The notes beneath the pieces were generated by a model. The model worked only from the letters and a program-made list of their open reading frames with translations. It had not been told where the DNA came from and did no database searches. 45,005 nucleotides of DNA from Actinomortierella ambigua (taxonomy: Eukaryota > Mortierellomycota > Mortierellomycetes > Mortierellales > Mortierellaceae), in the NCBI GenBank assembly GCA_016098155.1, contig JAAAJB010000276.1, positions 1 to 45,005 on the forward strand, in the 5' to 3' direction. The position numbers were made by a program, and so were the translations under genes. The stretch's first letter is position 1. The number at the start of each line of letters is the position of its first letter. Of the stretch, positions 32,669 to 43,393 are shown piece after piece.

Positions 32669-33358
32669 GTTGAAACGATGTTTTGGGTTGGAATGGAGGA
32701 GAAGATGAGTTGGAGGAGTTACGGACGTGAAAAGAAGTGAAGGGAGCGGGTGCACAATGTTTGAAGGGAAGAGAGAAGGGAAGGAAGACGGAAAAACTTT
32801 AAAAAATAAGAAAGGCTTATAGAGAGACACAAACCCTACCAGACACTTTCCGAAAGAATGTTTTAGTGTCTAAAATTTTGTGCCGAAATTTAGGCCTAAT
32901 TATATTGAACAGTGAGAGAAGGGGTGTGAAGAAAGCTGTGAGATACTACAACATAGCCGACCCCTAATTGCTGAGTATGCCCCTCAGCCTGGGAATTGAT
33001 ATGAACATACATAAATCAGACTGGCAACCGCAAGATACAGTGCCTAGGTGCACTCGGGCTCTCTGGCACCCGCTAATAATAAACGAAATGACCGAGGTTG
33101 TCGTAATTGCTGAGAACAGAGTCTTCGCAGAGAGAAGTTGGAGGGATCTTGTGGAAACCTGAAGGGTGAAGACATGGTTCCGAGCTATTATAAACCAACC
33201 GAAATTGGTGGCGTATGGCGCAACATCAAATCATTGTCGGGTTTATTTCTTGCACCTCTCTCGTTTCTTTCATTTTCTCCATTTCTCTGTCCTCCTTCAC
33301 TTTTCATCTCTATCACCCGTACCCTCGAACCCTTTTCACACTCTATTCTCCACCCACA
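32669..33358. promoter_or_regulatory. divergent region between cassettes 1 and 3 (centre of the inverted array)
   Basis: 690 bases separate the two C-subfamily start codons, which point away from each other. The right-hand gene has a TATA box (33189-33194) and a long CT-rich leader up to its ATG. The left-hand gene has a matching pyrimidine-rich leader on the minus strand. No other gene is visible. This is the turning point between leftward and rightward cassettes. Confidence 0.6.
33189..33194 (+). promoter_or_regulatory. TATA box (TATAAA)
   Basis: A perfect TATAAA 165 bases before the start codon of the C gene at 33359, with a pyrimidine-rich leader between. The equivalent gene of cassette 4 has TATAAA at 36096-36101, which supports it as the core promoter. 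Confidence 0.55.
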
Positions 33359-33595
33359 ATGCGCTTCTCCCTTGCTTCGTTTGTTGTCCTCGCCTTTGCT
33401 TCCGTGTGGGCAGATGTTGCTCGTGCCGCTGCACCCACTCCCGAGTGCCTTCGTGCATGCGATATCGCCATGGCCAAGAGATTCGAAGACCTCGTCCGCT
33501 GGTACCCCGATTCTAAGAATTTGGAGCGTGTAACTGAGATTTATAGAGCCGCTAATAGCGATAGGCCTCACTGCCCCCGCTACTGCAAATCCTAA
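33359..33595 (+). CDS. small secreted Cys-rich protein, subfamily C (cassette 3)
   Basis: Intronless, 78 residues. The signal peptide MRFSLASFVVLAFASVWADV ends near VARA. Cys are at 30, 34, 72 and 76. The central Cys pair is replaced by Leu 45 and Ile 61. Spacing x10, x15, x10 is kept. The loop RWYPDSKNLERVTE resembles the other C members. AATAAA lies at 33671-33676. First gene of the rightward cassette 3. Confidence 0.88.
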   Translation: MRFSLASFVVLAFASVWADVARAAAPTPECLRACDIAMAKRFEDLVRWYPDSKNLERVTEIYRAANSDRPHCPRYCKS

Positions 33596-34104
33596 ACCAA
33601 GATCCTCTCGCGCCGGGTCGTCCCCCCGCCTTCCCTACTTCCAAACACCTCATGCTTACCACTTGTAGAAAATAAAAAGGTTGAACTTGAAATACTCCCA
33701 GCTTTGTTCAGTCTGTTTGCTTGAGGTCCCTGATAAAAAATCGAGTACTGGTCACCTTATTTGGCAAAAGGCAGTAGGCTCATCCATGCCTCAAATCGAA
33801 AATACGATCGCCTGTGGTCAGGGCTGCCTTCCAGATGTTTGGAACAAGGCTCTCATGCAGACGCCCAGTCCGTAATCGGCTCCCAACGATTCTGAATTAC
33901 CACAAGGACAAAATATGAAAATTAGTGCTTTCCATCTGAAAGTCGCCCTGTCCAACATCGTTAACAAGAGAAACACATTTCCCTCTTTCTTTCTCCCATC
34001 AAATCTCTATTTCTTCCTGCCTCACACTCTTCACAACTTCCTCCTTCCTCAGAACCATCCCACCATTACTTCACCGCAAATACTAGCTTCACCACCATTC
34101 AGCC

Positions 34105-34494
34105 ATGAAGCTTTCATTGTCATCCGCTCTTCTCATTGCCTTGTGCACTCTGGCAGCACTGACGACGACGACTGAGGCGAGCTTGCGTGTGTGCACGGAC
34201 AAGTGCGAGCACAAGTTGAGCAAGGATGCCGAAAGGTGCATTAAGAAGCACCCCGTCACTGACTCGGATGGTCGCCTTGCTTGCAACAAGGCTATCGTTG
34301 TTGTCCAAAACAAGTGCAGTAAGCGCTGCAAAGATATCTGGGAGCCATGCTTTGTGAAGTGCGCGAACAAAGCCCACCGCGACTTTGAACCTTGCATCCT
34401 CAGTCATGAGGACTACAAGAACCCCGAACGCATCAAGTGCATCAAGGCGGTGGAGGCCATATGGCACCAGTGCTACAACCGTTGCGCCTATTAG
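34105..34494 (+). CDS. small secreted Cys-rich protein, subfamily B, two domains (cassette 3)
   Basis: Intronless, 129 residues. The signal peptide ends near TTTEA. Twelve mature Cys are at 30, 34, 45, 60, 71, 75, 82, 86, 97, 112, 123 and 127. Domain 1 loop: IKKHPVTDSDGRLA. Domain 2 loop: ILSHEDYKNPERIK. The linker is KDIWEP. AATAAA lies at 34584-34589, 90 bases after the stop. Middle gene of cassette 3. An antisense open frame across it is explained by codon bias and is not annotated. Confidence 0.9.
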   Translation: MKLSLSSALLIALCTLAALTTTTEASLRVCTDKCEHKLSKDAERCIKKHPVTDSDGRLACNKAIVVVQNKCSKRCKDIWEPCFVKCANKAHRDFEPCILSHEDYKNPERIKCIKAVEAIWHQCYNRCAY

Positions 34495-35292
34495 GAATTC
34501 TTCAAGGTTTCTCATCCTTTTCCGTGCACCCATTTCTTGAATATCTCAAAGGCGCAATGATGTGTCACTCGTCATGGCCATAGAATAAAGCTATTTTCCG
34601 CTACACCATGCCCCAGTAGTTTCCTCCCGCCCATGTGCACTCTCCTTCAAAAATATGCGTCAAATCGGCCGCATCACCTTTTGGGAATGTTGATCCGCCA
34701 CGACGGGGTACTGTTACACAGCAGCCATGTTTTGGTCATTTGGCTGTCTGCATGCAGAACTATCCGAGCCTTGTGGAATGTGAAAGGAAAATCGGCCATG
34801 CAATTCGCCCATCGCCCTATTTTTAGTATCTCCCGCAGTCAACTTTGATTCATGAGGCGCCTTCCCTTGGACTTTGAGCTGTTGCTATCATGCTGATCAT
34901 GGTCCCCATTGGTGGTAGTCTAGTTTGGATGTACATCTGAATGTTTTCCTCGGACGCCGCGCAATACCGCCCTACGATATTGCACACACTTCTCAGAACC
35001 GGGCTCGCCTAGCATCCCATCCAAACCTCGGCTGAAAGCTGAGAGGTATGCAATGTGCACATGAGTATTTGTTATGCAGAAAAGGGCAGAAAGATCGGAA
35101 CGGGGTTCAATCGATGACTGCTCCTCTCTTCACTTTCCTCCTCTCCATACTCCTTTTTCCAATCGCTTCTCATCTTTTTGTTCTCTTTACACTCATTTCT
35201 CCTCCTTTTCCCGCTCATCGTTCTTTCCACCTCATAAACATACGCTCGCTCTTACACTCTCACTCTCGCCCAAACACACATACACACGCATC

Positions 35293-35529
35293 ATGAAGTT
35301 TAGTACTGTTTCGTTAATCGCCTCTGTCGGCTTCCTCATCCTGACCGCAAGCCCTACCAGTGCCCAAATTGACGAAGCGTGTGTTCTCCTGTGCGACGAA
35401 GCCTTCAGCAAGGCCCTCGGCGAGTGTATTCTTCCTTACAAGGGCAAGCCCAAGCACCCAGTGCGTAGGGAGTGTATCGGTAATGCGCGCTCCGACCACG
35501 CATACTGCTCTGAATACTGCTATGAGTAG
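35293..35529 (+). CDS. small secreted Cys-rich protein, subfamily A (cassette 3)
   Basis: Intronless, 78 residues. The ATG at 35293 starts the signal peptide (MKFSTVSLIASVGFLILTA); the preceding in-frame stretch is CT/CA-rich leader. Cys are at 30, 34, 45, 61, 72 and 76. The loop ILPYKGKPKHPVRRE is almost the same as in the A gene at 41475. Third gene of the rightward cassette 3. Confidence 0.88.
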   Translation: MKFSTVSLIASVGFLILTASPTSAQIDEACVLLCDEAFSKALGECILPYKGKPKHPVRRECIGNARSDHAYCSEYCYE

Positions 35530-36095
35530 GAGTAAAAGAAGGAAGGCGCCAGAAGAGTCAAAGACCATTCATAAATGATGAAACATTATAGCTAAACCAC
35601 TCTTAATATGCTACGATGAAATTGAGAACACTCATGTCTCCCCTTGCCAGTTGTTCGTTTATGCGTCCTCCAACCTTCCCTATTCAGTCTAGATTCGCAG
35701 AATTTAACCAATAGGCCATCATTCGAGTTTGTTCAAGTGCTCTTCTAATATTATTCGTGTGGAATGAAAGGGTGCTTGGGGTGGGCACTTGGACCCAGGA
35801 TCATTTGGTTCCACGGAAGGAAATTAGATTTTCATATTGGTGGAACGCGCATTCTACTTTGCCGTGCAACAATTTCTGTTTGGGTTTTGGTTTGTTACAC
35901 AGTTTCCTTCTTCACAGGCCCGAAAGAAGGTGACCGGAGAACTTAAACGAACATGGCAGTAAAAGATTGAAGATCACCGGCGACTAAAATTTCCGCCTTA
36001 GGGACTGTAAAAAGTTTGAAAAGCGGCGGCGAGATACCTTACAGTCGATAAGTTTGGATCAGGTATTCTCTTTGGAGACGTAGCCCCTGTCCAGC

Positions 36096-36101
36096 TATAA
36101 A
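36096..36101 (+). promoter_or_regulatory. TATA box (TATAAA)
   Basis: TATAAA 225 bases before the C gene at 36326. An A-rich stretch (about 36,160-36,195) and then a CT-rich leader separate it from the start codon. Confidence 0.5.
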
Positions 36102-36325
36102 ATTGCTGAACATTTTGTTGTTATTTGTACTGTGAGGCGAAGGAACCACGAAATATTACGCAAAAAAAAAAAAGAAAAAAAGAAAGAAAAAAAAAGTGGC
36201 AGAAGGCATTGCGCCACCTCAATTTCCAGGCGAAGAAGGATTTCTTGTCTCTCGTATTTTCTTTCTTTTTCTCTCATCAATTTTTGCCACTCCACTTCTC
36301 ACTATCCGAAACCCCATATCCAGCC

Positions 36326-36565
36326 ATGCGCTTGTTTATTGCTTCAGTCGCTGTCGCTGCCTTAGCCCCCACCTTGACAGGAATGGCTCACGCCGCAGCT
36401 ACCCCCGAGTGCCTTCGCAGCTGTCGACTCACCATGGCCCAAACGTTCGAAACCATCGCCGAAAACTACCCCAACCCGAAGGATAGCTCGCGCCTCACAG
36501 AAATCAAATGGGCTATAAACGAGAGATTTCGATGCTTCAACAATTGCCCTCGTGTCAATCCGTGA
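36326..36565 (+). CDS. small secreted Cys-rich protein, subfamily C (cassette 4)
   Basis: Intronless, 79 residues. The signal peptide ends near AHAA. Cys are at 29, 33, 70 and 74. The central pair is replaced by Ile 44 and Ile 60. Spacing is x10, x15, x9. The loop AENYPNPKDSSRLTE and the IKWA motif are shared with the C gene at 29769, its closest relative by eye. First gene of cassette 4. Confidence 0.88.
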   Translation: MRLFIASVAVAALAPTLTGMAHAAATPECLRSCRLTMAQTFETIAENYPNPKDSSRLTEIKWAINERFRCFNNCPRVNP

Positions 36566-37050
36566 GGGTCCTCTCTGGTTAAATGATTTGCGCCTTCTTT
36601 CATTTTCCACACCCGTACTTGCCATCAGTTTTCATCTTCCATAGTTAAACGACGACAGACAACTGTAATTGAATAAACATCGATCCTCAACTCTGGATAC
36701 TGAAAACTTTGATAACATCTGAACGGTTCCCATTCACTGTCAAGCATACTGCACTCACACCTTCTGCTCCAGGACAAAACTGCCTGGAAGGAGTATGACC
36801 ATGGCAGCTCTGTCGTCGAGATGTTTGTATGAAGGCTCTCACTATCGACTGATTGGTTCAATCCATGTTGCATACGAGCAAAACATCAAACTATCTTACT
36901 TCGCTCTGTATTTATGTCCTTTTCCACCCCTATCCATCTTCGCTTCATCCTCATCCATCTTTCACCACTTCCTTCTTTTCCCACCCGTTGGCCCCCTCCC
37001 ATTTCTCCGCGCGAGGACAAATCAATCGTACCCCGGCCAACACCACAACC

Positions 37051-37434
37051 ATGAAGAACTCTCTGACATACATTCTTCTCGTCGCGTTTTGCACAGCGGT
37101 AGCTCTGACCTCAACGACGGAAGCGGGCGTGGTAAAGTGCACAAACAAGTGTGAGGTCGCATTGAGCAAGGCTATTGATACCTGCATTAAGAAGAATGCC
37201 GTCACGGACTCTGATGCTCGCATTAACTGCAACGAGCGTATTGTCGATGTCGAGGAGAAATGCACTGAGCGCTGCAATGACCTTGCGACTAAGTGCTATG
37301 CCAAATGTGACCTGAAGGCTAACAAAAGCTGGGAGCCATGTGTCGTCAAGTATAAGGACTCCAAGGACCCTAGGCGCATCAAGTGTATCGACGACATTGA
37401 TCGTGTCCGCATCTCTTGCGGTCAACGTTGTTAG
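37051..37434 (+). CDS. small secreted Cys-rich protein, subfamily B, two domains (cassette 4)
   Basis: Intronless, 127 residues, with a signal peptide ending near STTEA. Twelve mature Cys: 30, 34, 45, 60, 71, 75, 82, 86, 97, 112, 123, 127; the last is terminal, as in the B gene of cassette 2. Loop 1 is IKKNAVTDSDARIN and loop 2 is VVKYKDSKDPRRIK. The linker is NDLATK. AATAAA lies at 37497-37502. Middle gene of cassette 4. Confidence 0.9.
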   Translation: MKNSLTYILLVAFCTAVALTSTTEAGVVKCTNKCEVALSKAIDTCIKKNAVTDSDARINCNERIVDVEEKCTERCNDLATKCYAKCDLKANKSWEPCVVKYKDSKDPRRIKCIDDIDRVRISCGQRC

Positions 37435-38180
37435 GACAGTGACCATACAACTTCACTTTCCCTCCTCCTTTCCCTCTTTCCTTAACTTTCAGGCTCAATA
37501 AATCCTCCTCTTCCTGTTTGGACTACAAGGGCCACAACCATCTTGCTCAAACTGGTCGCTGATTCTGATGCCCACACCATTTCCATACTCACAATAAAGC
37601 ATTGAGCGCCGAGAGTTGCCTTTTCCCTCTACACCAATATTGCCTTCGTCTCGTTACTCACTCTCATCCCACTTCCATCGCTCTTTCTCGCTCAAAACAG
37701 CTGCACGGGGCAATGCTGACCCTGAGACGGTTGACAGATGATTGGTTTGATACCATGTACTGGAATGAGGTACACAGGTACCCGGGTAGTGAACAACCGT
37801 TGTTTTGGTGCAATTTAGGATACTTCAGGGCCCTGTGCACTCAGAGAGCCCTACAAATCTCGCCGAGAAGGAAAGAGGGAAACTGCTCATTGGGCTCGCA
37901 GATCGTACAACCCTTGGTGGAAGAATTGGGTCAGTGAGCCATCTTTTTCTTTCTGTGTGTGTGTGTGTCGTGCTCTGGGTCAACAACAAGCCTACACCCC
38001 ACTTGAGGTAGAGGAAGATGCAGACTGACCTATTCCTTTTCTTCATCTTTTTCTCATCCCTTTCATTGTACCCACTCTGCTTTTTTTTTTCAACCCTTTC
38101 CTTACACACCACCCAACCCCCCCCTCACTACTGCCCTGTTCGTTGGCCAGCCCGCATCATCACATTACAAAATAAAATCA

Positions 38181-38423
38181 ATGACCATGAAGTTCAACAT
38201 TGCTTCTTTAATCGCCACTATTGGTGTTCTCGCCCTTGCCACCAGCTCGACAGACGCCCAGGTCGACCAGGCATGCATGCTCCGGTGCAACGAGTTAAAC
38301 AGCCAGGGTTTGGGCCAGTGCATTCTTCCTTACAGGCGCAACCACAAGCACCCAACACGCGTGGAATGCATCGACAAGCTGATATACGACTGGAGAGACT
38401 GTAAAGAGAACTGTATTGAGTAA
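38181..38423 (+). CDS. small secreted Cys-rich protein, subfamily A (cassette 4)
   Basis: Intronless, 80 residues from the first ATG; a second ATG two codons later gives the MKF start used by its paralogues. The signal peptide ends near STDA. Cys (from the first ATG) are at 32, 36, 47, 63, 74 and 78. The loop ILPYRRNHKHPTRVE and the end CKENC match the A gene at 27820. AATAAA lies at 38548-38553, after a CT/TATC microsatellite in the 3' UTR. Third gene of cassette 4. Confidence 0.88.
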   Translation: MTMKFNIASLIATIGVLALATSSTDAQVDQACMLRCNELNSQGLGQCILPYRRNHKHPTRVECIDKLIYDWRDCKENCIE

Positions 38424-38472
38424 CCATCTGGTGTTGACGTGGGACGACTTTTTTGTTCGCGTCCAAGAAACA

Positions 38473-38475
<3 letters not shown>

Positions 38476-38529
<54 letters not shown>

Positions 38530-38530
38530 C
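38476..38530 (+). repeat. (CT)n(TATC)n microsatellite
   Basis: About seventeen CT units followed by five TATC units, just before the polyadenylation signal of the A gene at 38181, so probably transcribed as part of its 3' UTR. Confidence 0.9.
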
Positions 38531-38809
38531 ATCCACCGAGATGTTTCAATAAATACCTCAGGCCGATGACCCCACCTCAGGATAGTGGCACACTTGTTGA
38601 ATAGTGGGGTTTATGACTTGTGCCGCACAAAAAAAGGGTGGTGTTGTCATTTGATGTGGAATGACGACTAAAGTTTAAAATCGCCTCCTTGGAGAAGGGA
38701 ATGCTGCACAGGCCAGAACGTAAAATAGGTAGAAAAATCAGTAGCACTTTGATTGAACTGTGTCCTGCAAGACTCGCCACAACCCTCCGAACTCGAGCCT
38801 CTGTTTCCA

Positions 38810-38845
38810 AAAAAAAAAAAAGAAAAAAAAAAAAAAAAAAAAAAA
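38810..38845 (+). repeat. long A-tract
   Basis: About 35 A residues with one G interruption. It could be a simple repeat or the A-tail of a retroposed sequence; no flanking duplication was evident by eye. Confidence 0.8.
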
Positions 38846-41474
38846 CACAAGACTCCTTCGCTCTGTGCTTCATCAGAGCTAGGCCTCCCCATGTGTTGAC
38901 ACCTTTCCTCCCTCCCCTCATGCTCTTTAAACTTTCTAATTAGTCTGTTTGATTTTGCCAAGGTACACGAGTTCTGAGCGAACCTATTTTGAAATGAATT
39001 TATTTAAATAAAATTTAGCGCTGATGAGCTAAATAAACGTAGGACACACTGTTTACCCTAGGATTTAAATGCTAGCGCCGCGGCCACATCCACTTGCAGA
39101 GAAGCGAGATAGAGAGAGATGACAAGAAACAAGGTCGACGGAAGCTTCACTACAGCGAAAAGCAAGGCCTCAACTTTTTCAGGGCGCCAACCCATCGTAT
39201 AGATGGTGCCGGCTCTGGAAATGCACAGGATGGATTCTAGCCTGTTGGTATTCTACCAATATTTAGAGAAGTGCATCCTAAGGCACCATTTTCAGTCCAT
39301 GAAAAAGAGGGCCAACGCTCAAAGGGGCAATCTTGTCGTTGGTAACGAACAGCTTTACGTGCTAGGAAACAGACAGTCACCTTTCGTGGTTAAAAGCACT
39401 CGATCTCCGATGGGGGGAAAGAAGGAGGCTTTGGAGCCCCCGAGCCGATCAACGTGCTTCGACTATTATTTTCCTAGCTACCGGATGTTCAAGACCATTG
39501 TCGAATCTACAGTCGCATATCGTATCCCCAAAGCTGCAGGCGTAACTGGCTGGACTTTGGGGCCAACGGCCATACATTAGCGAGTGATCTAGATGGCGTC
39601 GATAGTCTATCAAAGCCTCCATAAGATATCCGTTTCTCAGTCTTTCTGGGGCCGGTATGAATTCGGAACTGGTGCACAGGAATGGTAGATAAATGTCACA
39701 ACTCAGATTCGAGCAGGTCCGGGCTTGAGAAGTACGTCAAACTCGACTGGGACACTCGCTCAGGCGTCTTCAAGGACGGAATCATTGACCCAGGTTTTGG
39801 CAAGGCGATAGAGTCCTCGTCACCATGCTGATCACCACTCATGGGATGATCCTACCAGAGACGCGGGCCTACAATCACTAGCACCAGCGAACCTATAGTG
39901 CAAGCAGTCTTCGGCAAGTCTTGCTTCAAGGTACTCAAGATCGCACAAGTCATCGATGACTATAGCCGTTACAACAAAGCAAGGGAGGGACAGAGGAGGA
40001 TAGAGATCTTGAAACAGATCCCACGACTAGGTAAGAGAGTGAGGTCGAAAAATAGCCAGTCCTTTATTTCCCAATCCTTCAAATACCTCTTTTACAGTCT
40101 AATCTACTAGAAGCAGGTGCGGTTTGCCCCTTTAATGGGGAACACAGTCTCTAAAGACCTTGCTGGGGCCGACCTGGCTGAAAAGTCACGAGAGGCAGGA
40201 ATGGCATCGTGTTGAGCTCCATGACACGTTTCTTTGTAAAAAACTATGAGGAGGAGATGTATGTCGAAGTGCCTAAGAAGTGGCCACAGGAGATGAGCAA
40301 CAATTGAGCGGGGGAGGAAAACTATGAAAAGAGACAGGCGAGGAGAAAGAGAGAGCGTGAGTTGAAGCAAAAATAAAAAAAAAGAATATTCGACCGAAGA
40401 AATCGGTTTTAATCGTACTGGACGATGGATGTACCCACGTGAGCCGAAGGAAATTCGGGTATTTCTTAGTTTTGGGGGTTTGGACATGCGAGCCCGTGGA
40501 ATGTATGCCGCAAGACTGGGCGTACAAACATCGGGAAAGAACAGGCATTTAGGGACGACAGCTTAAAATTAAAGTTCGATTTGCATGGCATCGGCATTTA
40601 GGCCTCCTCGTAATACCTTACCAGAAAAACTGTAATGGAATTTTTCTTCGAGTCAGACCAACGCTCTTGACCAAGTCAACGTCTCTTCCGCTGGGAAAAG
40701 GAGCTAAAAAGGACAGGATGGATCTCTACGCTTGAGATTGAACATAGGAGGAGCTTATGAAAGGCGCATAAAACAGGATAAGCATTTGGCACAAAAAATG
40801 CTACAGGTTCATGGCTTATTTGGGAACATGAAAGAAATCGCAGTCAGAGATGCAGTAGAGGCGGATGTTTTTCAACGTTATTGATGTACGTGAGGGCGCT
40901 TATGGTCCATGTAGTTCGTGTACTTTCTTGACACGCCCGCCCAGTATGTTTGACAGTATTTTGCACCAATGATATCTCACGTCTTGTACCACATGCCTTG
41001 GATCTGATGGTCTTAAGTTTGCAGACAACACGAGTAATCGACAAGGTGGTACCGTTGCTTCTCGATTTACCTCACCATGGACTTTCCGAACGTGTAGCCA
41101 CAGTCATCATGGCACATAATATGTTCTTACAGGCTGTCATGCCTCGTCAATGTTACCTCTTGCCTGTGTAATGAGAATGTACACCTGTACACACAGTCAT
41201 ACGGCGCCAATTGAACACTTTAGATTGATTCCTTCTTTAGCACATGGAATGGCAATAGGAGCGTGTGGTTTATAGGTTTATTATTATCTTTCGGCGATAT
41301 GGGAAGGAGAATGGAGGACGAGAATGCTGACAACGCCAGAAAATAAATATCACTCACTCAAAGATATGGGGGAAAGGCTGATGGAGAGAAAAGATTTGCT
41401 GAACAAGAACCTTGGACACAAACGGAGACTTAATGCGGACATGTAGGATCCTGAGTGCCTGATCTCTGGACCAT

Positions 41475-41717
41475 TTAGTCGACGCAACTCTCCTTGCAGT
41501 CAAGCCACCACGACGTCTCTTCGCGAAGGCACTCGATACGCTTAGGATGCTTGGGCTTGCCCTTGTAACGGAGGATGCAGTCACCGATGGGCTTGCTGTA
41601 TTGTTTGGTGCAACTGTGAAAGCATCGCAACTCCTCATCAGTCTGGGCGTGAGTCGAGCTGGTGGTCATGGCAAGAATGCCGACCGCGGCGATGAGCGAC
41701 GCAGTGCTAAGCTTCAT
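41475..41717 (-). CDS. small secreted Cys-rich protein, subfamily A (cassette 5)
   Basis: Intronless, 80 residues. The start at 41717 gives the signal peptide MKLSTASLIAAVGILAMTTS. Cys are at 32, 36, 47, 63, 74 and 78. The loop ILRYKGKPKHPKRIE nearly equals that of the cassette 3 A gene, despite opposite strand and 6 kb distance. Third gene of the leftward cassette 5. Confidence 0.88.
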   Translation of the reverse strand: MKLSTASLIAAVGILAMTTSSTHAQTDEELRCFHSCTKQYSKPIGDCILRYKGKPKHPKRIECLREETSWWLDCKESCVD

Positions 41718-42453
41718 GTTGTCGAGATTGTGAATGCGGAGAGGTATAGAGAGGATAGATGAACAAGAAAAAGAGAGGAAAAGGCAGAATAAGAAAGTGT
41801 GGATCAAAGACAAGAATGCGACGGGGAGGACCCGGTCCATTCTATTTTACGCCACTTGGTAGCGAAAATGATAGCTGGTATAGCTGCTCAAAATCCCAAA
41901 AGTTAACGAGCCCGTTTACCGCGAGATGCCAATCGATTGCTGCCGCAAACGTTCCAGTGGACGCTGAAGCTGCCGCTTACCAGATAATGTTAATTTCAAC
42001 ACCAGAGAGAACTGAGGAGGTTTGAGTTCGAGGGTACTGACGTTGGCGCACAGCAACAACAACAAAAATAGACCAGTTTATTTAACTTTTGTCGCTCATA
42101 CCACTAGAAATTCTTCCCCCGTTCCAATCTCAAATTTTAAAACAAAGTTTACGATCGTGCAGGGTACCCTACGAAACAGCCTAAAAGATCAACAACCCAA
42201 CCACCCTGATCGACATGGAATGCTTTGAAGGAGAAGGCGATGGATGGAGAAAGAGAACAAATGTGAAATTTCGAAGGCAGGAAGGAATAGAGAACTCATG
42301 GCAGTCTGTGATTTATTTTAAGGCTGTATTTGCAGTATCAAGGTCGGTTGCCACAATGAGATTCGAGAGGAGATACATTCTCACGCAGGGGACTGAAGGG
42401 AAGGAAGGGGAGAAACAGTAGCACCGGCGGGAACCGTGGACACCAGTTTGCCT

Positions 42454-42843
42454 TCAGGCATAGCAAGGAGCGGCGCACTTGACACGAGCAGCTTCGACAT
42501 CCTCGAGACACTTAAGGCGCTTGGGGTGCTGGGGATCCTTGTACTTGGCAACACAAGGCTCCCACGCGACATTGGCCTTGGCAAAGCATTTTTCTGCACA
42601 CTTCGAAGAGATAACTCGGCAGTTGTGCATGCACTTTCCATCTGCAGCAATGCTCGCTTCGTTGCACTGAATACGTCCAGCCGAGTCGGTAACAGGGTGC
42701 TTCTTGACGCACTTGCCGAAAGACTTGCTCATCTCGACCTTGCACTTGTTCGTGCAAGTAGCCAGGTTGGCCTCGGTTGTCGTGGCCAGCGTTGCCAGCG
42801 TGCAGACAGTGATGAGAAGAGCGGAGGTCAGAGAGAGCTTCAT
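42454..42843 (-). CDS. small secreted Cys-rich protein, subfamily B, two domains (cassette 5)
   Basis: Intronless, 129 residues. The signal peptide (MKLSLTSALLITVCTLATLA) is close to that of the cassette 3 B gene. Twelve mature Cys: 30, 34, 45, 60, 71, 75, 82, 86, 97, 112, 123, 127. Loop 1 is VKKHPVTDSAGRIQ and loop 2 is VAKYKDPQHPKRLK. The linker is RVISSK. A minus-strand AATAAA lies at 42312-42317. Middle gene of cassette 5; the long open frame on the opposite strand is a shadow. Confidence 0.9.
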   Translation of the reverse strand: MKLSLTSALLITVCTLATLATTTEANLATCTNKCKVEMSKSFGKCVKKHPVTDSAGRIQCNEASIAADGKCMHNCRVISSKCAEKCFAKANVAWEPCVAKYKDPQHPKRLKCLEDVEAARVKCAAPCYA

Positions 42844-43393
42844 GGTGAGATGGGTTAAGGCTTGGTTATTCTTCTGGTGAATAGAACACTGTGGACAGGG
42901 TAAAAGATGGTGGGAAATGTTGAAATAGTTGAAATCCAAAATGAAAAAAGAAAGGAGGTGAACTTTGTGTCTTTGGTCTCCATCGATTTAGCCTGCTCTT
43001 CTTTTCCCGTTGATGCTCCCGCTGTACTTGGTATTTAGATTCCAGGAGCATTATAAAACACCATGCTCATCAATTGGCGCATTGCAGTTGACGCCACATT
43101 GCCAGAGCATTTTGGTCATTCTCGGGGCGGCAGTGTCTTCCATGTTCTGGTCATAAAACCCAAGCCTTACCTATCCTCAGTCTTGGGTGAGCTAGCCCTC
43201 TGATCCTCGCAAGGTATGATTTTTATCAATGACTTCAGTAAAGACATCAGAAAACATGAACGACAGTTGGGTAAGGCACACTTTAAACTTCTTTTAATAG
43301 TCATGTGTCATGGCTTTTAAGAAAGATAATGGCAGGTTGTGAACTGGAGGAAGCGTTGTTGGACATCGTCTTGGATAAGAGGGTTTCAGTATT

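Larger units (their letters stand above)
38424..41474. other. 3-kb gap between cassettes 4 and 5, no intact gene
   Basis: The gap contains a microsatellite, a long A-run (38810-38845) and several broken open frames. Short frames at 39203-39580, 39898-40110 and 40950-41171 (+) and 40107-40487 (-) have no recognisable domain and no hairpin-family Cys spacing. The stretch 39,200-40,110 switches frame repeatedly in a way that suggests an old, decayed coding sequence, but I cannot name it. Confidence 0.5.

Noticed and set aside
39898..40110. VIDDYSRY in a + frame, reminiscent of a retroelement integrase motif
   Set aside because: Only one short match, no catalytic residues around it, no terminal repeats seen; treated as chance.
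34120..42858. Long antisense open frames across the B genes (34120-34533, 37111-37446, 42436-42858)
   Set aside because: They recur because the sense genes share codon bias. They lack signal peptides and conserved cysteines, while the sense strand has both.
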